Below, in pieces: positions 44,871 to 52,662 of a stretch of DNA of 64,000 nucleotides. The stretch is from Bradyrhizobium sp. AZCC 1721. GTDB taxonomy: Bacteria; Pseudomonadota; Alphaproteobacteria; Rhizobiales; Xanthobacteraceae. The notes beneath the pieces are model-generated. The model made no database searches, was not told the origin of the DNA, and worked only from the letters and a program-made list of their open reading frames with translations. The stretch's first letter is position 1. The number at the start of each line of letters is the position of its first letter. The stretch covers positions 4,021,001 through 4,085,000 of the forward strand of contig NZ_JAZHSB010000001.1 of NCBI RefSeq assembly GCF_036924715.1, in the 5' to 3' direction. The translations under genes and the position numbers were made by a program.

Positions 44871-46046
44871 CTACGACCTCCCGAACAGCCCCCTCAGCCA
44901 CGGCACCTGATGGAAGTCGTTATAGAAGGCGAACACCATCAGCATCAGGACCAGAACCAGCCCGACTCGGAACCCGTATTCCTGGGATTTTTCCGACAAT
45001 GGACGCCCGCGGAGCACCTCGGCCGTGTAGAACATAAGGTGACCGCCATCGAGCAAGGGCACCGGGAACAAATTCAATAGCCCGATCGAGATGGACAGCA
45101 CCGCCGCCAGATGCAGCAGCGGAATGATTCCCAAGGTAGCCACCTGCCCCGAAATCTGCGCGATCCGAATCGGCCCGCCGATCTGGTCCGCGCTCGCCCG
45201 GCCGGTAAAGATGTTACCGATATAGGCGAGCGTCTGCTCGATGACGAACCAGGTTTCCTTGATTCCGAGCCAGAATGCGGTCGCCGGATCGACCTTCTCG
45301 GTGGTCACCTCGCCCGGCGAGGTCGCACGGGTGATGCCGAGAATTCCGAGCCTTTGGGTATTTCCGAACGGATCCTTCACTTCGCGCAGTTCCGGCGTGC
45401 CCTTCAATTCAAGCGTGGAATCACCCCGCTTGACGGTGAAGGTCATGGTTTCGCCGGCGCGAACGCTCACGAAGCGCTGCATGTCGGAGAAGCTGCCGAT
45501 CTTTTTGCCGTCGATGGCGGTGACGACGTCGCCGACCTGAAAGCCCGCCCGCTCGGCGGCGCTGCTGGCTTCGATCTTGTCGACGCGTGCCGTCGTGCTC
45601 GGCTTGCCGAAGAAAGTGAAGAGACAGGTGAAAATGACGATCGCCAGAATGAAATTCGCGATCGGACCGGCGGCCACGATGGCTGCGCGCGCGCCGACTT
45701 TCTTGTGATGGAAACTGCCGGCGCGCTCTTCCTCGCTCATGCGGGCGAGCGATTCGGCCGATGCGGGCGTCGAAGCTTCCGATTCGTCGCCGAAGAACTT
45801 CACGTAACCGCCGAGCGGGATCGCGGAAATCTTCCAGCGCGTGCCGTGACGGTCGTTGAAGCCGGCAAGTTCCGGCCCGAACCCGAGCGAGAACGTCAAC
45901 ACCTTCACGCCCGCCCAGCGGGCGACCAGGAAGTGGCCGAGTTCATGGAAGAACACGACGATGGTCAGAACGAACAAAAAGGGAATGATGTAGCCGATGA
46001 GCCCGTGGCCCAACGTACTGAAACTGCTTAGAAAAAACTCTGACAT
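44871..46046 (-). CDS. rseP: RIP metalloprotease RseP
   Basis: 391 residues from the ATG at 46046, after GAGGGGAACC. The site-2 protease motif HELGH is at about 34-38 in the first membrane helix, followed by YVKFFGDESE. One PDZ domain (about 130-220; FQVGDVVTAIDGKKIG) and the second metal site LNLFPVPLLDGGHLMFY complete the fold. RseP cleaves inner-membrane anti-sigma factors and leftover signal peptides. It sits between dxr and bamA as usual. Confidence 0.96.
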   Translation of the reverse strand: MSEFFLSSFSTLGHGLIGYIIPFLFVLTIVVFFHELGHFLVARWAGVKVLTFSLGFGPELAGFNDRHGTRWKISAIPLGGYVKFFGDESEASTPASAESLARMSEEERAGSFHHKKVGARAAIVAAGPIANFILAIVIFTCLFTFFGKPSTTARVDKIEASSAAERAGFQVGDVVTAIDGKKIGSFSDMQRFVSVRAGETMTFTVKRGDSTLELKGTPELREVKDPFGNTQRLGILGITRATSPGEVTTEKVDPATAFWLGIKETWFVIEQTLAYIGNIFTGRASADQIGGPIRIAQISGQVATLGIIPLLHLAAVLSISIGLLNLFPVPLLDGGHLMFYTAEVLRGRPLSEKSQEYGFRVGLVLVLMLMVFAFYNDFHQVPWLRGLFGRS

Positions 46047-46089
46047 CAGGTTCCCCTCGACAAGAGCCGATGGCTCCGTCCCCAACCCT

Positions 46090-47313
46090 CTAGGATGCCT
46101 TTAAGGCAATTTGAGGCAATAGGGAGGCGGCTCGATTTCGCGCGTTATGGTCAACGGAGATCGCGTCGTCCGCCGAGCTCAAAGGCGCAAGGTTCCCGGC
46201 ACGAATCCAATCGTTGATGGTGGCTTCGACGAGGCGCGCGATCGACCCGAATTTGATCTTTCCGGCGATGAACGCCGCCACCGCCACCTCATTGGCGGCG
46301 TTGAATACCGTGGTCGCGCCACGCCCTGTACGTAACGCCTCGTAGGCCAGCCGCAAGCCCGGGAACCGCTCGAAGTCCGGCGCCTCGAACGTGAGCTGGC
46401 CGATTTTTGCGAGGTCCAGCCTGGCCGACGGGCCAACGATTCGATCGGGCCATCCAAGGCAGTGCGCGATCGGGATGCGCATGTCGGGCGCGCCGAGCTG
46501 CGCAACCACAGAGCGATCGGAGAATTCGACCATGCCGTGGATGATCGACTGCGGATGCACGAGGACGTCGATCTCGTCGGCCGAGAGCGCGAACAGATAG
46601 GAGGCTTCGATGACTTCGAGGCCCTTGTTCATCATCGAGGCCGAATCAATGGTGATCTTCTGACCCATGCTCCAGTTCGGATGCTTCAAGGCCTGCTCAA
46701 GCGTCGCCTGCTCGATGTCGGCCGGCGCCCAGGTGCGAAACGGGCCACCGGATGCGGTGATGATCACGCGCACCAATTCCTCGCGATTGCCGGAAGAGAG
46801 CGCCTGAAACAGCGCGTTGTGTTCGGAATCTGCCGGGAGGATGCAGGCGCCGGCCTTCGCCGCGCGCTGCATGAAGAAATCGCCGGCACACACCAGGCAT
46901 TCCTTGTTCGCCAATGCGACGGCGGCGCCGCGGTCGACCGCAGCAAGCGCAGGCTTCAGCCCAGCCGCGCCGCTCACCGCCGCCATCACCCAGTCGGCGG
47001 GACGCGCGGCGGCCTCGATGATCGCGCTTTCGCCGGCGCCGCATTCGATGTTCGTGCCTGCCAGCGCATCCTTCAGTTCGCCAAGGCGCGCGGGATCGGC
47101 GATCGCAGCGAATCGTACGCCGAATTCCTTCGCGAGCCTGGCCAGCGCTTCGACGTTGGAATTCGCGGTCAGCGCCTCGACCTGGTAGCGGTCGCGCGCG
47201 CCGCGCAGCAGATCCATGGTGCTGTCGCCGATGGAACCGGTGGCGCCCAATACCGTGACGGTGCGCGCATCCGACCAAGCGGCCTTGTTGTTACGCAATG
47301 GAACTGCGCTCAT
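46090..47313 (-). CDS. dxr: 1-deoxy-D-xylulose-5-phosphate reductoisomerase
   Basis: 407 residues from the ATG at 47313. It makes 2-C-methylerythritol 4-phosphate with NADPH, the second step of the MEP isoprenoid pathway. Motifs are VTVLGATGSIGDST (NADPH-binding), LANKECLVCAG, ILPADSEHNALFQ and TIDSASMMNKGLE (metal/substrate site). It starts four bases from the cdsA stop and belongs to the uppS-cdsA-dxr-rseP-bamA block. Its isoprenoid product feeds uppS upstream. Confidence 0.97.
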   Translation of the reverse strand: MSAVPLRNNKAAWSDARTVTVLGATGSIGDSTMDLLRGARDRYQVEALTANSNVEALARLAKEFGVRFAAIADPARLGELKDALAGTNIECGAGESAIIEAAARPADWVMAAVSGAAGLKPALAAVDRGAAVALANKECLVCAGDFFMQRAAKAGACILPADSEHNALFQALSSGNREELVRVIITASGGPFRTWAPADIEQATLEQALKHPNWSMGQKITIDSASMMNKGLEVIEASYLFALSADEIDVLVHPQSIIHGMVEFSDRSVVAQLGAPDMRIPIAHCLGWPDRIVGPSARLDLAKIGQLTFEAPDFERFPGLRLAYEALRTGRGATTVFNAANEVAVAAFIAGKIKFGSIARLVEATINDWIRAGNLAPLSSADDAISVDHNARNRAASLLPQIALKAS

Positions 47314-47317
47314 CGTT

Positions 47318-48166
47318 TCACCAAACCATAAGACCGCGACCGACGCCATCGGCGCCGCCCCGCAGAAAGCCGAAAAGTGCCGCCACGACAACGGCTGCGA
47401 CAAACCCGTCCAGGCGGTCCATTAGTCCGCCATGGCCGGGAATGATGTGACTTGAGTCCTTTACGCCAAAACGGCGCTTCACGGCGGATTCGAAGAGGTC
47501 GCCGAGCTGGGAAACCACCGAAAGGGCCGCCGAAAGCAGCAACAACGGTCCCATCTTACCGAGACCGAAGGCGGCAAACCCGCCTGCCACGGCCAGACTG
47601 GCGGCAAAACCGCCGACGGCGCCGGCCCAGGTCTTTTTCGGGCTGACGCGCGGCCACAGTTTTGGTCCGCCAATACCGCGGCCCGCGAAATAGCCTCCAC
47701 TGTCGGTCACCCACACAATCAGCAGCACGAACATCAGGGCGGCAAAACCCTTTACGGAATCCAGACGCACCAGGACCGAGGCAATTTCGGCCGCTGCCGC
47801 GTACAGAAATCCGGCTGCCGCCCAGTTTCGCCGCTCCGGCGCGATCGATACCACCGCGACAAGGCCGATGCCGAGCGCGATCAGGGCGGCATCGAGCCGG
47901 CCGATCGCAAAGCAAACTCCGCCGAGCGCAAGCGCGGCCACGCCTGGGACGATCACACGCGTTGCCCCGGCGAGGCCCACGATCGCGAGCCATTCGACGA
48001 ACAGGCCGACGGCCGCCAGCGTCACCAGCGCGGCCCACAGCCAGCCGCCCGCATAGGCGATGGCGACCGCAAGCGGAATCAGCACTGCGGCGGCGGCGAT
48101 ACGCATCACGAGATTGCGCGAATCGGGCGCGCTTGCTGCCGCCGGCGCGGGCTCGGGGTCGGTCAC
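47318..48166 (-). CDS. cdsA: Phosphatidate cytidylyltransferase
   Basis: 282 residues from a GTG at 48166 whose GTGA overlaps the uppS stop. It is a polytopic inner-membrane enzyme that makes CDP-diacylglycerol for phospholipids. The CDS signature SQLGDLFESAVKRRFGVKDSS then IPGHGGLMDRLD is complete near the C-terminus, preceded by SPKKTWAGAVGG. About seven membrane helices are predicted by eye. It is translationally coupled to uppS. Confidence 0.96.
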   Translation of the reverse strand: MTDPEPAPAAASAPDSRNLVMRIAAAAVLIPLAVAIAYAGGWLWAALVTLAAVGLFVEWLAIVGLAGATRVIVPGVAALALGGVCFAIGRLDAALIALGIGLVAVVSIAPERRNWAAAGFLYAAAAEIASVLVRLDSVKGFAALMFVLLIVWVTDSGGYFAGRGIGGPKLWPRVSPKKTWAGAVGGFAASLAVAGGFAAFGLGKMGPLLLLSAALSVVSQLGDLFESAVKRRFGVKDSSHIIPGHGGLMDRLDGFVAAVVVAALFGFLRGGADGVGRGLMVW

Positions 48167-48918
48167 GATCCGGTTTTCGCAACCAGACCGCCGAAGCGGC
48201 GTTCCCGTCTGGCATATTCGGCAATGGCGCTTTCGAGCGCGGCCTTGTCGAAATCGGGCCAGTGGATCGGCACGAATACAAGTTCGCTATAGGCCGCCTG
48301 CCACATCAGGAAGTTCGACAGCCGCTGTTCGCCGCTGGTGCGGATGATCAGGTCGGGATCGGGAATGTCAGGTGCATCGAGATAGCGGCCGAGCGTATCG
48401 GCATCGATCGAGGCGGGATCGCGCTTGCCCTCCGCGACTTCACGCGCCAGCCGTTGGGCAGCGCCGGCAATTTCCTGGCGCGATCCGTAGTTGAACGCGA
48501 CTACGAGATTGAGCTTGGTGTTACCTCTCGTCAGTTCCTCGGCCTCGTTCAAGAGCGTGCAGATATCGGGCTCCAGCCCCTCTCGTTCACCGATTACGCG
48601 CACGCGCACGCCGTCGCGGTGCAGCGTCGCCAGATCGTTGCGGATAAAGCGGCGGAGCAATCCAAAGAGATCGCCGATTTCGGTCGCCGGCCGCGACCAG
48701 TTTTCGGAGCTGAACGAAAAGATCGTCAGATAGAGCACGCCGAGTTCATGGGCGGCGCGAACGACGCGGCGCAGCGCCTCGACGCCGCGGCGGTGGCCTT
48801 CGGCGCGCGGCAAGCCGCGCGCTGCCGCCCAGCGCCCATTTCCGTCCATGATGATCGCCACATGCAACGGGACGGAGCGATCCGGTCCTTCCGTGGCGGG
48901 GGCGGCGGCGTTCGGCAT
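48163..48918 (-). CDS. uppS: Undecaprenyl diphosphate synthase
   Basis: 251 residues. It condenses isopentenyl diphosphate units in cis to form the C55 lipid carrier for peptidoglycan and O-antigen. The catalytic Asp is in IIMDGNGRWAAARG (about residue 25), with GHRRGVEALRRVV, FSSENWSRP and the C-terminal DLIIRTSGEQRLSNFL (RTxGExRxS signature). The stop overlaps cdsA by four bases. frr lies 42 bases upstream. Confidence 0.97.
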   Translation of the reverse strand: MPNAAAPATEGPDRSVPLHVAIIMDGNGRWAAARGLPRAEGHRRGVEALRRVVRAAHELGVLYLTIFSFSSENWSRPATEIGDLFGLLRRFIRNDLATLHRDGVRVRVIGEREGLEPDICTLLNEAEELTRGNTKLNLVVAFNYGSRQEIAGAAQRLAREVAEGKRDPASIDADTLGRYLDAPDIPDPDLIIRTSGEQRLSNFLMWQAAYSELVFVPIHWPDFDKAALESAIAEYARRERRFGGLVAKTGS

Positions 48919-48960
48919 TATCTGAATTCCAGGGCCAGTCTCAACTCGTGAACCTTGTCA

Positions 48961-49524
48961 TCAAACGGTGAGGATTTCCTTTTCCTTCGCCGCCAGCAAC
49001 TGATCGATTTCCGCAATTGTACTATCGGTCGCCTTCTGCACGTCATGGGCCAAGCGCTCCTGATCGTCTTCGGAAATCTCGTGATTCTTCTCGAGCTTCT
49101 TGACGATATCCAGGCCGTCGCGACGGACGTGGCGAACGGCAACCTTGGCGGCCTCGGCGTATTTGTGCGCGACCTTCACCAGTTCCTTGCGCCGTTCCTC
49201 GTTAAGCTCGGGAATCCGCAGGCGCAGCACCTGCCCTTCGGTCGCGGGCGAGAGGCCGAGATTGGAATCGACGATCGCCTTCTCCACGGCTTTCACCATC
49301 GACTTATCCCACACCTGGACGGAAAGCAGGCGCGGCTCGGGCACGCTGACCGTGGCGAGCTGGTTGAGCGGCATGTGCGAGCCGTAGGCCTCGACCTGCA
49401 CCGGCTCCAGCATGGACGCTGCCGCGCGGCCGGTTCGCAGGCCACCGAGCTCGTGCTTGAGCGCGTGAGTGGCGCCTTGCATGCGGCGCTTCAATTCGTT
49501 GATGTCAAAACCGGGCGTGGGCAT
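48961..49524 (-). CDS. frr: Ribosome recycling factor
   Basis: 187 residues from the ATG at 49524, behind AGGAGGGGAGAG. It releases ribosomes from mRNA after termination, with EF-G. Conserved stretches are ELKRRMQGATHALKHELGGL RTGRA near the N-terminus, VSVPEPRLLSVQVWD, and PELNEERRKELVKVAHKYAE with its three-helix-bundle heptads. It lies between pyrH and uppS in the canonical order. Confidence 0.97.
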   Translation of the reverse strand: MPTPGFDINELKRRMQGATHALKHELGGLRTGRAAASMLEPVQVEAYGSHMPLNQLATVSVPEPRLLSVQVWDKSMVKAVEKAIVDSNLGLSPATEGQVLRLRIPELNEERRKELVKVAHKYAEAAKVAVRHVRRDGLDIVKKLEKNHEISEDDQERLAHDVQKATDSTIAEIDQLLAAKEKEILTV

Positions 49525-49594
49525 AACGCTCTCCCCTCCTTGGAAACCAGCCGCTGGCGTCTTCAAGCCGCGGTTCGAAACTGCAACCGGCATA

Positions 49595-50311
49595 TCAGCC
49601 GGCAACCACCGTGCCGTGGCCGGTGCCGCGCAGGATCGCGCCGATCGAACCCGGCTCGGCGATCGAGAATACGATGATAGGCAGTGACGTCTCGCGGGCA
49701 AGCGCGAATGCAGTCGCGTCCATCACCTTGTAGTCGCCGGCGATCGCCTGCGAATGCGTCAGCCGATCAAAACGCTTGGCGGACGGGTCCTTTTTGGGGT
49801 CGGCGCTGTAAACGCCGTCGACATTGGTGGCCTTGAGCACCGCCTCAGCGCCGATTTCGGCCGCCCGCAGCACTGCCGTGGTATCGGTGGTGAAGAACGG
49901 ATTGCCGGTTCCGCCACCCAGCAGCACGATACGCCCCTCGGCGAGGTATTTGTGCGCTGCACCGCGGGTGAAGACCTCGGAAATCTCAGGCATTACGAAC
50001 GCCGACAGGGTCCGCGCCGGCGCCCCCTTGCGCTCGATGGCAGCCTCCAGCGCCAGGCAGTTCATCACGGTGGCTAGCATGCCCATGGTGTCACCGGTCG
50101 GGCGCGAAACGCCGCGCGAGGACACTTCCACGCCGCGAACGATGTTGCCGCCGCCGATCACGACGGCCACCTCGACGCCGAGCTTGTGGGCCGCGATCAG
50201 GTCGTCGGCGATGCGGTCAACGGTTGGCTGGTCGATGCCGAAGAAATGGCTACCTGCGAGATACTCGCCCGAGAGCTTGATCACGACGCGACGATAGACC
50301 GGCTCAGCCAT
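49595..50311 (-). CDS. pyrH: Uridylate kinase
   Basis: 238 residues. It phosphorylates UMP to UDP, feeding all pyrimidine nucleotides. The amino-acid-kinase fold shows VVIKLSGEYLAG, VIGGGNIVRG, RPTGDTMGMLATVMNCLA, GGGTGNPFFTTDTTA (UMP/GTP control region) and ATNVDGVYSADPKKDP. It sits between tsf and frr as in nearly all bacteria. Confidence 0.98.
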   Translation of the reverse strand: MAEPVYRRVVIKLSGEYLAGSHFFGIDQPTVDRIADDLIAAHKLGVEVAVVIGGGNIVRGVEVSSRGVSRPTGDTMGMLATVMNCLALEAAIERKGAPARTLSAFVMPEISEVFTRGAAHKYLAEGRIVLLGGGTGNPFFTTDTTAVLRAAEIGAEAVLKATNVDGVYSADPKKDPSAKRFDRLTHSQAIAGDYKVMDATAFALARETSLPIIVFSIAEPGSIGAILRGTGHGTVVAG

Positions 50312-50381
50312 GGCTTACGCTTCCCTCTCCCGCGCAGGCGACTTCCGGCGCATTTGCGCCGGAAGACTGTGACCGCAGCGG

Positions 50382-51308
50382 TTACTTCTTGCCGCTGGCC
50401 GCCGCGACTTCGGCTGCGAAATCGGATTCCTGCTTTTCGATTCCCTCGCCGAGAGCATAGCGCACAAATCCGGCAATCTTCACCGGCGCGCCGATCTTGC
50501 CTTCGGCTTCCTTCAGAGCTTGCGCGACCGACTTGCCCTTTTCGTCGTGGATGAACGCCTGCTCCAACAGGCAGACTTCCTTGTAATAGGTCTTCAGGCC
50601 GGACTCGACGATCTTCTCGATCACGTTTTCCGGCTTGCCCTGCTGGCGATACTTGTCGGCCAGCACGTCCTTTTCGCGCTTCACGATCTCGGGGTCGAGG
50701 CCGGACGGATCCAGCGCCTGCGGATTGGTCGCAGCCACATGCATCGCAAGCTGCCGGCCGAGATGCGCGAGTTCATCGGACTTGCCGGTGGATTCAAGCG
50801 CGACCAGCACGCCCATCTTGCCGGCGCCATCGATCACGGCGCCATGGATGTAGCTCGACACCACGCCCTTGCCGACTTCGAGGGAAGCCGCGCGGCGCAG
50901 CGTCATGTTCTCGCCGATGGTGGCGATCGCGTCCGAAATCGCGGTTTCGACGGTGACGCTGCCGACCTTCGCCGCCTTGATCTTCTCGACGTCGGCGCCG
51001 ACGTCGAGCGCGACCTGCGCGATCATCTTGACGAGGCCCTGGAACTGCTCGTTGCGGGCGACGAAATCGGTCTCGGAATTGACTTCGACCACGACGCCCT
51101 TGGTGCCCGACGTCACCGCTCCGATCAGGCCTTCCGCCGCGACGCGGCCGGCCTTCTTGGCGGCCTTCGAGAGGCCCTTCTTGCGCAGCCAATCCTGGGC
51201 GCCCTGCATGTCGCCCGAAGTTTCGGTGAGCGCTGCCTTGCAGTCCATCATGCCCGCGCCAGTCGACTCGCGCAGTTCCTTGACCATTGCCGCAGTGATC
51301 GTTGCCAT
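50382..51308 (-). CDS. tsf: Elongation factor Ts
   Basis: 308 residues. It exchanges GDP for GTP on EF-Tu. The N-terminal UBA-like segment and signature TGAGMMDCKAAL are present, followed by LRKKGLSKAAKKAGRVAAEG and the core NSETDFVARNEQFQ, with a C-terminal module (CLLEQAFIHDEKGKSVAQALKE). rpsB precedes it by 133 bases. Confidence 0.98.
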   Translation of the reverse strand: MATITAAMVKELRESTGAGMMDCKAALTETSGDMQGAQDWLRKKGLSKAAKKAGRVAAEGLIGAVTSGTKGVVVEVNSETDFVARNEQFQGLVKMIAQVALDVGADVEKIKAAKVGSVTVETAISDAIATIGENMTLRRAASLEVGKGVVSSYIHGAVIDGAGKMGVLVALESTGKSDELAHLGRQLAMHVAATNPQALDPSGLDPEIVKREKDVLADKYRQQGKPENVIEKIVESGLKTYYKEVCLLEQAFIHDEKGKSVAQALKEAEGKIGAPVKIAGFVRYALGEGIEKQESDFAAEVAAASGKK

Positions 51309-51441
51309 CGTCGAATATCCTTCTTGCCTGTGAGCTGCGGGCGCGGCGCGCGCTTTGCGCCGTGCCGTCGTCAGCTACAGGGAATGCCGTATCTGGGGAG
51401 CAGGACCGGTGGCCGGAAGACCCGGCCACGCGGCGAACCAA

Positions 51442-52440
51442 TTATTCAGCTTCCGCGGTCAGCGTCTTGGCCTGGGCGACCCAGGCATCGGCGCGGCTCG
51501 GAAGACCAACCTCTTCACCGATCTTGTGCGCGGTGTCGTGGTCGAGTTCGGCAAGCTGCCAGTAATGGAAGATGCCGAGGTCGTTGAGCTTCTTCTCGAT
51601 CGTACCCGACACGCCGGTGAGCTTCTTGAGGTTGTCGGCAGTGCCGCGCGGACCGGCCAGTCCCTGGAAGCCGGTCGGCTGGGGCGCTGCCGGAACTTCC
51701 TCGCGGACCGGCTGAACGGCGGCGCCGATATCGATGCCGGAGTCGCCCTGCGCGCGCGAAATGCCGTCGATGGCGGCGCGGGCAATCAGGTCGCAATACA
51801 GCGAAATGGCGCGGCCGGCATCGTCATTGCCCGGCACCACGAAGGTGATGCCCTTCGGGTCGGAGTTGGTGTCGACGATCGCGGCAACGGGAATGTTGAG
51901 CCGCTGCGCTTCCTGGATCGCGATGTCTTCCTTGTTGGTGTCGATCACGAAGATCATGTCGGGAAGACCGCCCATGTCCTTGATACCGCCGAGCGAGCGG
52001 TCGAGCTTGTCGCGCTCGCGCTGCAGCGTCAGCCGCTCCTTCTTGGTGTAGGAGTTGGCCTCGCCCGACGACAGCACCTCATCGAGGTGACGCAGGCGCT
52101 TGATCGATCCTGAAATCGTCTTCCAGTTGGTCAGCGTGCCGCCGAGCCAGCGCGAATTGACGAAATACTGCGCCGAGCGCTTGGCCGCCTCGGCAACGCC
52201 GTCCTGCGCCTGGCGCTTGGTGCCGACGAACAGGATGCGGCCGCCCTTGGCAACCGTGTCGGAAACCGCCTGCAGCGCGCGATGCAGCATCGGCACGGTC
52301 TGGGCGAGATCGATGATGTGGATGTTGTTGCGGGCACCGAAAATGTAATCCGCCATCTTCGGATTCCAGCGGTGCGATTGGTGGCCAAAGTGGACGCCAG
52401 CTTCCAAGAGCTGACGCATGGAAAAATCGGGTAGCGCCAT
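51442..52440 (-). CDS. rpsB: Small ribosomal subunit protein uS2
   Basis: 332 residues from the ATG at 52440, behind GGAG. S2 signature regions are MRQLLEAGVHFGHQSHRWNP, IHIIDLAQTVPMLHRALQ and PDMIFVIDTNKEDIAIQEAQ. The C-terminus is about 80 residues longer than in E. coli and ends in a helix-hairpin-helix-like segment (LKKLTGVSGTIEKKLNDLGI). This extension is known in alphaproteobacterial S2. It is the first gene of the large reverse-strand block, whose promoter must lie in 52441-52662. Confidence 0.97.
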   Translation of the reverse strand: MALPDFSMRQLLEAGVHFGHQSHRWNPKMADYIFGARNNIHIIDLAQTVPMLHRALQAVSDTVAKGGRILFVGTKRQAQDGVAEAAKRSAQYFVNSRWLGGTLTNWKTISGSIKRLRHLDEVLSSGEANSYTKKERLTLQRERDKLDRSLGGIKDMGGLPDMIFVIDTNKEDIAIQEAQRLNIPVAAIVDTNSDPKGITFVVPGNDDAGRAISLYCDLIARAAIDGISRAQGDSGIDIGAAVQPVREEVPAAPQPTGFQGLAGPRGTADNLKKLTGVSGTIEKKLNDLGIFHYWQLAELDHDTAHKIGEEVGLPSRADAWVAQAKTLTAEAE

Positions 52441-52662
52441 AGTAATAGTTCTCCGGTTGGTTCCTCCGGAAACGTGTGAGCAAACGAGCCTGACTGGCCC
52501 GGTTGCCACCGGACGGCCTTTGAGAGCCATGTTTCCGTGTGAGATGGCGCGCTATATAGCCGGATTCCAGCCGGAAGCAAGGAAATACGGCCGGTTTTTC
52601 GGTCTTCCAGATCAGCGATTTAGGGCCGCTCCGGCCAGACCCGGGATCTGGCCGGCTAACAA